Shown here one piece after another: positions 13,743 through 22,125 of a stretch of DNA of 24,398 nucleotides. Under the pieces are notes generated by a model, which was not told where the DNA came from, did not search any database, and saw nothing but the letters and a program-made list of their open reading frames with translations. The translations under genes were made by a program, and so were the position numbers. The stretch is from NCBI GenBank assembly GCA_049297855.1, contig JBAQVB010000001.1:1-24398 (forward strand), in the 5' to 3' direction. This DNA comes from CAXYVX01 sp049297855 (GTDB lineage Bacteria > Patescibacteriota > Saccharimonadia > Saccharimonadales > Saccharimonadaceae). The stretch's first letter is position 1, and each line of letters opens with the position of its first letter.

Positions 13743-16700
13743 ATGGCGAAAAGTGAAAAAACGCTCGAAAATGGCGTGACGAAACGTAAATATTTTGGTG
13801 ACGTGGAAAACGTGTTGGAGCTACCCAACATGATTGAACACTTGACAAATAGCTGGCAAGATTTTGTACAAAATGGAATGGGCGAAATTTTTGCCGAGCT
13901 CAATCCGATTGAGGATTACACGAACCAGAAGCTGAGTCTGCGTTTTGGCGAATATCACTTTGGTGAGCCAAAAATCGGCGACGATCAGGCGATGAAGGAC
14001 AATGTGAGCTTTGAGGCGCCACTTTACGTTAAAACCGAATTAACCAACAAAACTACCGGTGAAGTTAAGACTAGCGAATTGTTCATGGGCGATTATCCGT
14101 GGATGACCAAACGTGGCACCTTCGTCATTAATGGTAGTGAGCGCGTTGTGGTGTCGCAGTTGATCCGTTCGAACGGCGTTTTTTTCACGGCGGAAAATAA
14201 CGGTGCCAAAAATTTGTATGGTGCGAAATTAATTCCCGGTCGTGGTTCGTGGCTGGAATTCGAAACGGCGGCGAACGGTGCGATTTATGTGAAAATCGAT
14301 CGCCGGCGCAAAGTGGCTGTGACGACTCTGTTGCGCGCGCTTGGTTATGGCACTAACACCGCAATTAAAGAACTATTTTCCAAAATCGACGGCGCCGACG
14401 AATATATCAAAGCGACCGAAGAAAAGGACGTTGCACATGGCACGAACGAAGCCTTGATCGAGATTTTCCGCCGCATTCGCCCGGGTGATCTCGCGACGGT
14501 TGATAACGCGCGTAGCTTGGTGGAGCGTACCTTCTTTGATTTTCAGCGGTTCGATATTTCGCGCGTCGGTCGTTATAAGATGACACAACGTTTGTCTGAC
14601 ATTAAGAAAACTTTGGGAATGAACCCCGATCTCGAGAACACGGCTGAAAACCGTGTGCTGTTACTCGATGATTTGGTGGCGATTATTACAGAAATTATTC
14701 GCCTGAACATTACGCAGGAACCGGCCGACGACATCGATGCTTTTTCCAACCGCCGCGTTAAGTTGGTTGGCGAATTAGTGGGGCGACAGTTTCGCGTTGG
14801 TATGTTACGCCTCGAGCGAAATATTCGCGACCGCATGAGTATTTCAGAGATCGACAGCGTCACACCGGCACAGCTCATTAACGCGCGTCCGGTGGTTGCG
14901 GCCGTGCGCGAATTTTTCGCTAGCTCGCAGCTCAGCCAGTTTATGGATCAAGCCAACCCAATTTCCGAGTTGTCCAACAAGCGTCGTCTCAGCTCGATGG
15001 GCCCGGGCGGCCTGACGCGCGAACGCGCCGGCATTGAGGTACGTGATATTCACCCGACGCATTATTCGCGCGTTTGTATCGTCGAAACGCCAGAGGGTGG
15101 CAACGTCGGTCTGGTGTTGAACCTCGCCTCATATGCGCGAATTAACGAATATGGTTTTATCGAAGCGCCTTATCGTCGGGTTGAAAACGGTAAAGTCAGT
15201 AGAGACGTGGTTTACCTGGATGCGGCCGAGGAAGCGCGCCACATTATCGCTGAGAGTTCGGTTGAATTGAATCACGATGGTTCGTTTAAGGGTGACCGCG
15301 TGGATGCTCGTCGTAATTTGCAGCCGGAAACTGTTGACGCTTCCGAGGTTGATTTTATGGATGTTTCGCGCCAGCAAGTCATTGGCGTCACTGCGGCGCT
15401 GATTCCGTTTTCGGAAAAGAACCGCGGTGAGCGCAACTTGATGGGTTCGAACATGCAACGCCAGGCTGTGCCGCTAATTAATCCGACTTGCCCAATCGTG
15501 GGCACCGGTATCGAAAAAGATATCGCGAAAAATAGTGCGGAAATGTCGCTGGCGGAAGCCGATGGTGAAGTTATCAAAGCCGACGCTGACGAAATTCAGG
15601 TCAAATATGGTTCGAAGGATATTCGTAGCTATCGCCCGCATCACTTTATGAAATCTAACGAAGATCGTTCGTTCAACGGTCGCACCGTGGTAACGCGTGG
15701 CCAAAAAGTCGTGGCCGGACAGCCGCTCATCGAAGGCGCGTCGATCGCTGATGGCGAGTTGGCGCTTGGTCGAGATTTGCTGGTCGCCTTCATGCCGTGG
15801 AAAGGTTACAACATGGAGGATGGCGGTCTGATTTCGCGTCGTCTGGTGGAAAACGATGCCTTGACGTCGATTAATATCACCAGTTCAACCGTCGAGGTGC
15901 GTGACACTAAACTTGGCCCGGAGATTGTGACACGCGATATTCCGAACGCAAGCGAAGAAGCTTTGCGCAATCTCGATGATCACGGCATTATCACAGTCGG
16001 CTCGGAAGTCAAACCCGGCGACGTCTTAGTTGGTAAAATTACGCCGAAAGGCGAACAGGAATTAAGCTCTGAGGAACGTTTGCTGCGGGCGATTTTTGGC
16101 GAAAAAGCTAAAGACGTGCGTGACACATCACACCGCGTTGGACGCTCCGACGGTGGTAAAATCGTGGCGGTTAAAATTTTTGATCGCGACGGCGGCTACG
16201 AGTTGAAAGCGGGCGTATTACAACAGATTGAAATCTTTATTGCCCAGACGCGCAAAATTCAGGTTGGTGACAAAATGTCGGGTCGTTATGGCAATAAAGC
16301 CTCGGTGGCTAAAATTTTGCCCGAAGAGGACATGCCGTTTATGGCCGATGGTACGCCGATTGATATGCTGCTATCACCGGAGGGTGTGCCGTCGCGTATG
16401 AACTTGGCTCAGTTGTTTGAGGTGAACGTTAGTCATGCTGCTAAAAAGTTGGGCTACAAAGTAATGGTGCCAGCTTTTGACGGCATGAGCGAAGATCAGA
16501 TTCGTGGCGAGCTGAAAAAAGCTAATCTCCCAGAGGACGGCAAGGTGCAACTTTACGACGGCCGCACGGGTGAGCCATTCCAGGAACGCACCACGGTTGG
16601 TTATATGTATATGTTGAAGCTGCACCACATGGTGCAAGATAAAATTCACGCGCGTTCGACCGGGCCGTACACCATGGTGACGCAACAGCCACTGGGCGGT

Positions 16701-17192
16701 AAAGCCCAAAACGGTGGCCAGCGCTTTGGTGAAATGGAGGTTTGGGCGCTCGAGGCTTATGGCGCGGCGAGTACTTTGCAGGAAATGCTGACGATTAAAT
16801 CCGATGACGTCAAGGGCCGTGCTAAGGCTTACGAATCGATCATTAAAAATCAGTCGATCGAGGGACCGGATATTCCGGAAGGCTTTAAGGTGTTAACCAA
16901 AGAGTTGCAAGGTCTCGGCTTGCGGGTTGATTTAGTGAAGGACAGCGAACTAGAGGACGCCGAAAATGTGGTCGTTGAAAAAGGCACCGGCGGAAAGCTA
17001 GAAAAAACGGCGGATAACGATCACTTGGCAGACGAAATTCGCGATGAGCTGGCAACGGAAAATGCGACCGAGGATGCAGCCGACGGAGCGAAAACAGATA
17101 ACGACGTAGCTCAAAATGGTTTTGATAACGACATGGTTGACGCTGAAGATTTGACAAACGATGTAGATAATGACGAAGAGGAGGACAAATAA
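13743..17192 (+). CDS. rpoB: RNA polymerase beta subunit
   Basis: Beta subunit of RNA polymerase, 1149 residues, without the large lineage-specific insertions of E. coli (1342 residues). Core motifs are present: SQFMDQANPISEL...GPGGLTRERAG in the rifampicin pocket, RDIHPTHYSRVCIVETPEGGNVG, KGYNMEDG, and the C-terminal GGKAQNGGQRFGEMEVWALEAYGA. In the rifampicin pocket Asn412 stands where E. coli has His526, Ala replaces Asn518, and Ile replaces Pro564, while Asp516, Arg529 and Ser531 equivalents are kept. The last ~75 residues, beyond the conserved core, form an acidic Asp/Glu/Asn-rich tail. GGGGAG (13732-13737) precedes the ATG. The stop overlaps the rpoC start by one base, and the rpoC ribosome binding site lies in the tail's GAAGAGGAGG codons. 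Confidence 0.98.
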   Translation: MAKSEKTLENGVTKRKYFGDVENVLELPNMIEHLTNSWQDFVQNGMGEIFAELNPIEDYTNQKLSLRFGEYHFGEPKIGDDQAMKDNVSFEAPLYVKTELTNKTTGEVKTSELFMGDYPWMTKRGTFVINGSERVVVSQLIRSNGVFFTAENNGAKNLYGAKLIPGRGSWLEFETAANGAIYVKIDRRRKVAVTTLLRALGYGTNTAIKELFSKIDGADEYIKATEEKDVAHGTNEALIEIFRRIRPGDLATVDNARSLVERTFFDFQRFDISRVGRYKMTQRLSDIKKTLGMNPDLENTAENRVLLLDDLVAIITEIIRLNITQEPADDIDAFSNRRVKLVGELVGRQFRVGMLRLERNIRDRMSISEIDSVTPAQLINARPVVAAVREFFASSQLSQFMDQANPISELSNKRRLSSMGPGGLTRERAGIEVRDIHPTHYSRVCIVETPEGGNVGLVLNLASYARINEYGFIEAPYRRVENGKVSRDVVYLDAAEEARHIIAESSVELNHDGSFKGDRVDARRNLQPETVDASEVDFMDVSRQQVIGVTAALIPFSEKNRGERNLMGSNMQRQAVPLINPTCPIVGTGIEKDIAKNSAEMSLAEADGEVIKADADEIQVKYGSKDIRSYRPHHFMKSNEDRSFNGRTVVTRGQKVVAGQPLIEGASIADGELALGRDLLVAFMPWKGYNMEDGGLISRRLVENDALTSINITSSTVEVRDTKLGPEIVTRDIPNASEEALRNLDDHGIITVGSEVKPGDVLVGKITPKGEQELSSEERLLRAIFGEKAKDVRDTSHRVGRSDGGKIVAVKIFDRDGGYELKAGVLQQIEIFIAQTRKIQVGDKMSGRYGNKASVAKILPEEDMPFMADGTPIDMLLSPEGVPSRMNLAQLFEVNVSHAAKKLGYKVMVPAFDGMSEDQIRGELKKANLPEDGKVQLYDGRTGEPFQERTTVGYMYMLKLHHMVQDKIHARSTGPYTMVTQQPLGGKAQNGGQRFGEMEVWALEAYGAASTLQEMLTIKSDDVKGRAKAYESIIKNQSIEGPDIPEGFKVLTKELQGLGLRVDLVKDSELEDAENVVVEKGTGGKLEKTADNDHLADEIRDELATENATEDAADGAKTDNDVAQNGFDNDMVDAEDLTNDVDNDEEEDK

Positions 17193-20100
17193 TGGCATAT
17201 AACGATAACTTGGGAAATAGTTCGCGTTCGCAACGAACAGATGTATCGATCGCGGATTTTGACGCGGTGCGTTTGTCGGTCGCCAGTGAAGAAGACATCT
17301 TAAGTTGGTCTTACGGTGAAGTGTTGAAGCCGGAAACGATCAATTATCGCACCCAAAAACCAGAGCGCGACGGCTTGTTTGGCGAGCAGATTTTTGGTCC
17401 GGCCAAAGACATTAATCCGCACGATGTGAAATTAAAGGGAGTTCGTTCGCGTGAAGCGGCGGTCGACAAGAACGGCGAGCTGGTCACGAAAGCCTCGGCG
17501 CGGCGTGAACGCATGGGTCACATTCGCTTAGCAACACCGGTAGCGCACATTTGGTTCATGCGTGGCGTGCCGTCGGCTATGAGTTTGTTGCTTAATTTAA
17601 CAGTGAAAAATCTCGAACGCGTGGCCTATTTTCAGAGTTACGTGATCTTGGCGGTGGATAATGACGAAATCGCCAAACTCAGCGCCGACAACGAAGCGAC
17701 TTTTGACGCCGGCAAAGCGGCCATTAAATTGCGTTACAAGGAAGCGGCTAAATCGAACGGCGACAACGCGACCGACATTGCCGATTTGTCCAAGCAGATG
17801 GCTAAAGAATTGGAAGATTTGACTGAAACCTATAATGACAAAAAGGAAACGTTGTCCACTTTAGTTAGAGGCGCGATTCTGGGAGAAAAAGATTACCGCG
17901 ATTTGCCAGAGGAATATGACGATTTAATTGAGGTCGGCATGGGCGGGGCGGCGCTCCGGCGTTTGCTCGAGGAAATCGATTTGCCACAGTTAATTGCCGA
18001 ATTAGGCGTAGAGGTCGAAAAAAAGAAAGGCCAAGCTAAGAAAAAATTGCAAAAACGGCTCAAATTGCTTGAGGGCATGCAGTCGGCCGGTATCAAGCCG
18101 GAGAGTTTGTGTTTGACGGTGGTGCCGGTAATTCCGCCGGACTTGCGCCCGATGGTGCAGTTGACCGGTGGCCGCTTTGCGACTTCGGATTTAAACGATT
18201 TGTATCGCCGCGTCATCAACCGCAATAATCGATTGAAAAAACTATTAAATTTGAACGCGCCGGAAGTTATTACGCGCAATGAAATGCGGATGTTGCAAGA
18301 GTCGGTTGACGCACTAATTGACAATTCGGCCACGCGTGGCACTCGTCAGGCGCAAGGCACGGGCACACACCGTCGCTTGAAATCAATGAGCGATCTCTTA
18401 AAAGGTAAACAGGGGCGTTTTCGTCAGAACTTGCTCGGTAAGCGCGTCGATTATTCTGGACGTTCGGTGATTGTGCCGGGCCCGGATCTCAAGATGGACG
18501 AGTGCGGCCTGCCAAAAACGATGGCCTTGGAATTGTTCAAACCGTTTGTGATTAGTAAACTGTTGGAATGGGATCAGGCGCATAATATCCGCACGGCGCA
18601 ACGATTAATTGACGCCGGCGAACCGGTGATTTGGGACGCGTTGGACGAAGCGATTGACGGCAAATATGTGCTATTAAATCGTGCACCGACCTTGCACCGT
18701 TTGGGTATTCAAGCCTTTAAACCGAAGCTTATTGACGGAATGGCGATTCAGCTGTCGCTGCTGGTGCTAACCGGATTTAACGCCGACTTTGATGGCGATC
18801 AGATGGCCGTTCACTTGCCATTATCGGCCGAAGCTCAAGCGGAAGCCCGAGATTTGATGAGCTCGGCGGTGAACCTACTGAAACCAGCCGATGGTGAGCC
18901 GATTATTAACTTGTCACAGGATATCGTGCTCGGTTCATATTACATGACGTTTGCGAAAAAAGGCGAAGCGCAACTTGCATTTGCCAGTGTGGCGGAAGCG
19001 GTGCGCGCCAAGGATGCCGGCGAAATCGAATATCAGACGCCCATTAAATTGCACGTCGCGGGTCAAATACGTGAAACGACCTTGGGACGAGCTTTATTTA
19101 ATGAACTCTTGCCGACGGATTTCACCTATGTGAACGAAGCGCAGACTAAAAAAGTCTTGTCGAGTGTTTTTGCGCGCATTTTCAATAATTATGGCGCCGA
19201 GGAAACCGTGCGCGCTGCCGACGCGGTGAAAGAGTTTGCCTTTGAACACGCCACAATGTCAGGTTTATCGGTGGCCGTGGGCGACTATTTCGAGATCGAA
19301 AATCTGTCGCGCTACGTGCAGGAAGGCGATGACAAAGTGTCGCAAATCGCCGATCAATACGATGAAGGTTTGATTACTAACGACGAGCGCTACAATTTAA
19401 CAGTGAAAGCTTGGCGTGGTACCGACCAGGAAGTGTTGGCGGGAGTTAAGGATGCGTTATCGAAAAGTGACTCCTCGATTGCCATTATGACGAATTCGGG
19501 TGCACGCGGTTCGGTCGACAACATTAAGCAGGCCGCGGCCATGATTGGCATTCAGGTGGATGCGACGGGTCATGCTATTGAGTTGCCGGTTAAGCGTGGT
19601 TATCGCCAGGGTGTGACACCGCTAGAGGCGTTCGTGGTGACCCGCGGTTCGCGTTTCGGTGAGGTGTCGAAGGCGCTTAAAACAGCCGATTCTGGTTATT
19701 TGACGCGAAGATTGGTTGACGTATCGCAGGACGTGTTTACAGTGGCGGATGACGCTGCGCAGACGGCGGATCCTGGATTTGCGATTTTTCGCTCAGAGGA
19801 AAACGATACGATGATTTATTTCGCGGATCGCTTAACTGGTCGTTACGCGGCCGAAAGTGTTGGCGAATATGTTAAACGGGGACAGCTGATTACGCCGGAA
19901 ATCGCCGACGCTATTCAAAATGATGAATCAATTAACAGTGTAAAAATTATGAGCGTTTTATCAACGCCCGAACTCGAAGGCGTCCCACAAAAGAGCTACG
20001 GCATTGACATGTCTACCGGTTTTCTAGTATCGCCAGCGGAACCGATTGGCGTGATTGCAGCGCAGTCGGTTGGTGAACCGGGTACGCAGTTGACCCTGAA

Positions 20101-21067
20101 CACAAAACACACTTCAGGTGTCGGAACGGGCACGGCGGAAGGTTTGGGCCGCGTCGATGAGGTCATTGAGGCGCGCGATCCACATGGTGAGGCATTGCTT
20201 AGTGAAATTGACGGTACGGTGGAAATTAGCGAAGCCGAGGATCGAAATCAGATCACCGTTACGCCAATCAACGCCAAAGAGGAGAAAATTAAGCTTGACG
20301 ATGACCAAACGCCCGCGATTAAGGATGGCGCGGTTGTAAAAGCCGGTGACACGATAATTAAAGCCACTGACGAGAAAGCTGCGATCGTGGCGCCGTTTGA
20401 CGGTTTTGTCAAAGCTACGCCAAAATTTGTCACGGTTGTGGCGGCCGATTCGGTGGCTAAAAAATACACCGTGCCGAGCTATCGACCATTAGCGGTGGAA
20501 AATGGTGATCACGTGGTGGCGGGCGACCGTTTGACGCTCGGTTCAATTAACTTACATCAGCTCATGCAGCTCAAAGGTATTGAGGCGACCGAGCGCTATA
20601 TGGTCGACGAAATGTTGCGTATTTATGCGGCACAAGGCCAGAATATCGCACCGAAACACTTGGAAATCGTTGTTCGCCAGATGTTCTCGCGCGTCCAAAT
20701 TGAGGACAGCGGCGACTCGGATTTGATCGATGGCGATATTATGTCCAAAGCTCTGGTGATGGAAACTAACCGCCAACTTGAAGCGGCTGGTAAGCAACCG
20801 GCTAAGTTTGAACAGCTGTTGCTCGGCATTACTAAAGTATCGATTCACAGCGATTCGTTCCTGTCGGCCGCGTCATTCCAGGACACGACGCGCGTGCTGA
20901 TCAACGCCGCTACCAGTGGCAAAGTTGATCATCTGCGAGGTCTGAAAGAGAACGTGATCATCGGTCGTAAGATTCCGGTCGGCACGGGCGCGATAGATGA
21001 AAACACTTTTGCTGGTGAACAATACGATTTGAATGACACGTCGGATCAGATTGAACTTGATGCGTAA
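17192..21067 (+). CDS. rpoC: RNA polymerase beta' subunit lacking both zinc sites
   Basis: Beta' subunit, 1291 residues. The catalytic NADFDGDQMAVH motif is intact (Asp532, Asp534, Asp536 hold the active-site Mg2+). INYRTQKPERDGLF, RRERMGHI, RFRQNLLGKRVDYSGRS and SGYLTRRLVDVSQD are present. Both zinc sites are gone: the segment at about 72-97, where E. coli has Cys70/72/85/88, has no Cys, and the second site (Cys814/888/895/898 in E. coli) is replaced by an Ala near 855 and a Cys-free stretch at about 922-945. Only two Cys remain in the whole protein, neither at these sites. The trigger loop reads LNTKHTSG (969-976): the catalytic His973 is kept but Asn970 replaces the usual Arg. The large trigger-loop insertion of E. 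coli is absent. Translation is coupled to rpoB (TAATG overlap). Confidence 0.98.
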   Translation: MAYNDNLGNSSRSQRTDVSIADFDAVRLSVASEEDILSWSYGEVLKPETINYRTQKPERDGLFGEQIFGPAKDINPHDVKLKGVRSREAAVDKNGELVTKASARRERMGHIRLATPVAHIWFMRGVPSAMSLLLNLTVKNLERVAYFQSYVILAVDNDEIAKLSADNEATFDAGKAAIKLRYKEAAKSNGDNATDIADLSKQMAKELEDLTETYNDKKETLSTLVRGAILGEKDYRDLPEEYDDLIEVGMGGAALRRLLEEIDLPQLIAELGVEVEKKKGQAKKKLQKRLKLLEGMQSAGIKPESLCLTVVPVIPPDLRPMVQLTGGRFATSDLNDLYRRVINRNNRLKKLLNLNAPEVITRNEMRMLQESVDALIDNSATRGTRQAQGTGTHRRLKSMSDLLKGKQGRFRQNLLGKRVDYSGRSVIVPGPDLKMDECGLPKTMALELFKPFVISKLLEWDQAHNIRTAQRLIDAGEPVIWDALDEAIDGKYVLLNRAPTLHRLGIQAFKPKLIDGMAIQLSLLVLTGFNADFDGDQMAVHLPLSAEAQAEARDLMSSAVNLLKPADGEPIINLSQDIVLGSYYMTFAKKGEAQLAFASVAEAVRAKDAGEIEYQTPIKLHVAGQIRETTLGRALFNELLPTDFTYVNEAQTKKVLSSVFARIFNNYGAEETVRAADAVKEFAFEHATMSGLSVAVGDYFEIENLSRYVQEGDDKVSQIADQYDEGLITNDERYNLTVKAWRGTDQEVLAGVKDALSKSDSSIAIMTNSGARGSVDNIKQAAAMIGIQVDATGHAIELPVKRGYRQGVTPLEAFVVTRGSRFGEVSKALKTADSGYLTRRLVDVSQDVFTVADDAAQTADPGFAIFRSEENDTMIYFADRLTGRYAAESVGEYVKRGQLITPEIADAIQNDESINSVKIMSVLSTPELEGVPQKSYGIDMSTGFLVSPAEPIGVIAAQSVGEPGTQLTLNTKHTSGVGTGTAEGLGRVDEVIEARDPHGEALLSEIDGTVEISEAEDRNQITVTPINAKEEKIKLDDDQTPAIKDGAVVKAGDTIIKATDEKAAIVAPFDGFVKATPKFVTVVAADSVAKKYTVPSYRPLAVENGDHVVAGDRLTLGSINLHQLMQLKGIEATERYMVDEMLRIYAAQGQNIAPKHLEIVVRQMFSRVQIEDSGDSDLIDGDIMSKALVMETNRQLEAAGKQPAKFEQLLLGITKVSIHSDSFLSAASFQDTTRVLINAATSGKVDHLRGLKENVIIGRKIPVGTGAIDENTFAGEQYDLNDTSDQIELDA

Positions 21068-21097
21068 AAATTCTCATTGGAAATGGTGGGGGATTTT
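21067..21097 (+). terminator. Possible terminator after rpoC
   Basis: AAAATTCTC (21067-21075) can pair with GGGGATTTT (21089-21097) in a 9-bp stem with two G-U pairs and a 13-nt loop, followed by ATTTG. The stem is AU-rich and the following T-run short, so the call is tentative. Confidence 0.4.
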
Positions 21098-21113
21098 ATT
21101 TGTGTCTGTATGA

Positions 21114-21142
21114 TTGACGAAATGGAAGATAGGTGTATTATA
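21114..21142 (+). promoter_or_regulatory. Promoter of the accessory mazG-kinase operon
   Basis: TTGACG (21114-21119) and TATTAT (21136-21141) are 16 nt apart. The predicted start near 21148 leaves a leader of about 33 nt containing AAAGGAG and AGGAG ahead of the ATG at 21181. Having its own promoter, the insertion need not depend on rpoBC transcription. Confidence 0.6.
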
Positions 21143-21180
21143 GCAAGGAAGGCGATTTTAAAAGGAGATTAGGAGATTAT

Positions 21181-21522
21181 ATGAACTTAGAAGAGCTTCA
21201 GCGGTGGGAGATTGATTTTGCGAAAAGGAAAGGCGTCCCGCAAGATTACGAAACGGCACTTAAGATAGCCACGCTAAAGTTGTCCGAGGAGACCGGCGAA
21301 GTCTGTCGCGGAATCTTGAAGGAGGATTGGGAGAATGTTCAAGAGGAATGCTTCGATGTCCTATCGTTTTTATGCAAGATTACGTATCTGATGCAAGAGT
21401 TTCATGGCGCAAGGAATTGGACGGATGTTTGTAGAGATAAGATCGCAACAGTCGAACAGCGTGGAAATATGAACCCAAAGACACATCGCATGCGAAAAAC
21501 TCCTAGGGAGAAAGGTAACTAG
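21181..21522 (+). CDS. MazG-like nucleotide pyrophosphohydrolase
   Basis: A 113-residue all-alpha NTP pyrophosphohydrolase of the MazG-like superfamily, enzymes that hydrolyse nucleoside triphosphates (often non-canonical or dNTPs) to the monophosphate and pyrophosphate. The metal-binding pattern is clear: Glu36-Glu37-x-x-Glu40 in LSEETGEV and Glu56-x-x-Asp59 in EECFDVLSF. Single-domain length fits the short, phage-like or house-cleaning type rather than the two-domain E. coli MazG. The start at 21181 is chosen because strong AGGAG sites precede it; an upstream in-frame GTG at 21133 lies in the promoter. It is the first gene of a three-gene unit with two kinases. Codon use (AGG, AGA, ATA) and base composition differ from the flanking rpoC and rpsL. 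Confidence 0.75.
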   Translation: MNLEELQRWEIDFAKRKGVPQDYETALKIATLKLSEETGEVCRGILKEDWENVQEECFDVLSFLCKITYLMQEFHGARNWTDVCRDKIATVEQRGNMNPKTHRMRKTPREKGN

Positions 21523-21528
21523 TGCAAT

Positions 21529-22125
21529 ATGAGATTGAAGCGACATAATGAACTTGATAAGCATATTGTTAATAGACCTGATTTGGTTGTATTAGCGGGA
21601 CAGTCGGGGTCTGGTAAAAGCACACTGATAGATTTTTTGCGATTACCTGAGGAAAAAGTCTTTACTGCGTCTTACGCCATGATTGACGAGGTTAAACGAA
21701 GAGGACAGCCAGTTAACCATGATACCATTTATTCTGTAGCCTAAGAATTTTATAACAAAGATCCTTTATGGCAAATACCAAGTATCATGGCAAGATTGGC
21801 CATACAGGGATGTCTAGTCTGGGATGGCCCCCGCAGAGTCCAGGAAGTAAAGGCTATGCAAGAACGGGATATAAACACTACGATAGTTAGAGTAGCTGCG
21901 AGTCAAGAGGTTCGCAGATTGTGTTTAGCTAAGCGCGACGGCACAAATAGTGAAGCCTTTTCTCGTATTGTTGAAGACGAAAAAGACGGTGCTGGCATCG
22001 ATCAGTTACTTGATATGGCTAATATTACAATCCACAATAATCGGGACATTCGTCAGCTAGAAATATCGTCGCGAGCGATAAAGGGGCTTTTAAGGTTAGA
22101 GTCTGGAGGTAAGTATGAGAGTTGA
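21529..22125 (+). pseudogene. P-loop nucleotide kinase (AAA_18 / UPF0200-like), interrupted by one in-frame stop
   Basis: A kinase-like protein of 198 codons broken by a single TAA at 21742-21744; the frame before and after is the same. The first part holds the Walker A motif AGQSGSGKST (residues 23-32). The second part continues EFYNKDPLWQIP, then VWDGPRRVQEVKAMQ (the strand that in these kinases reads like DGIR...EV) and FSRIVEDEKDGAGIDQLLDMANITIHN, which resembles archaeal UPF0200 / dephospho-CoA kinase-like proteins. The phosphoryl acceptor cannot be told. Downstream of the stop, the ATG at 21787 has no ribosome binding site, so restart is unlikely. The gene end overlaps the next start by 11 nt, so the architecture of the operon is preserved. 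It is a recent pseudogene, a readthrough case or a base-call error. Confidence 0.7.

Noticed and set aside
16885..17298. A 137-codon minus-strand frame across the rpoB/rpoC junction
   Set aside because: It is antisense to two certain genes, rich in Arg, Pro, Leu and Ser as expected of a shadow frame, without a start site.
21742..21744. Reassignment of TAA to an amino acid
   Set aside because: All other genes in the window end in TAA, TAG or TGA at the expected places, many with TAA, so a recoded TAA is not supported.
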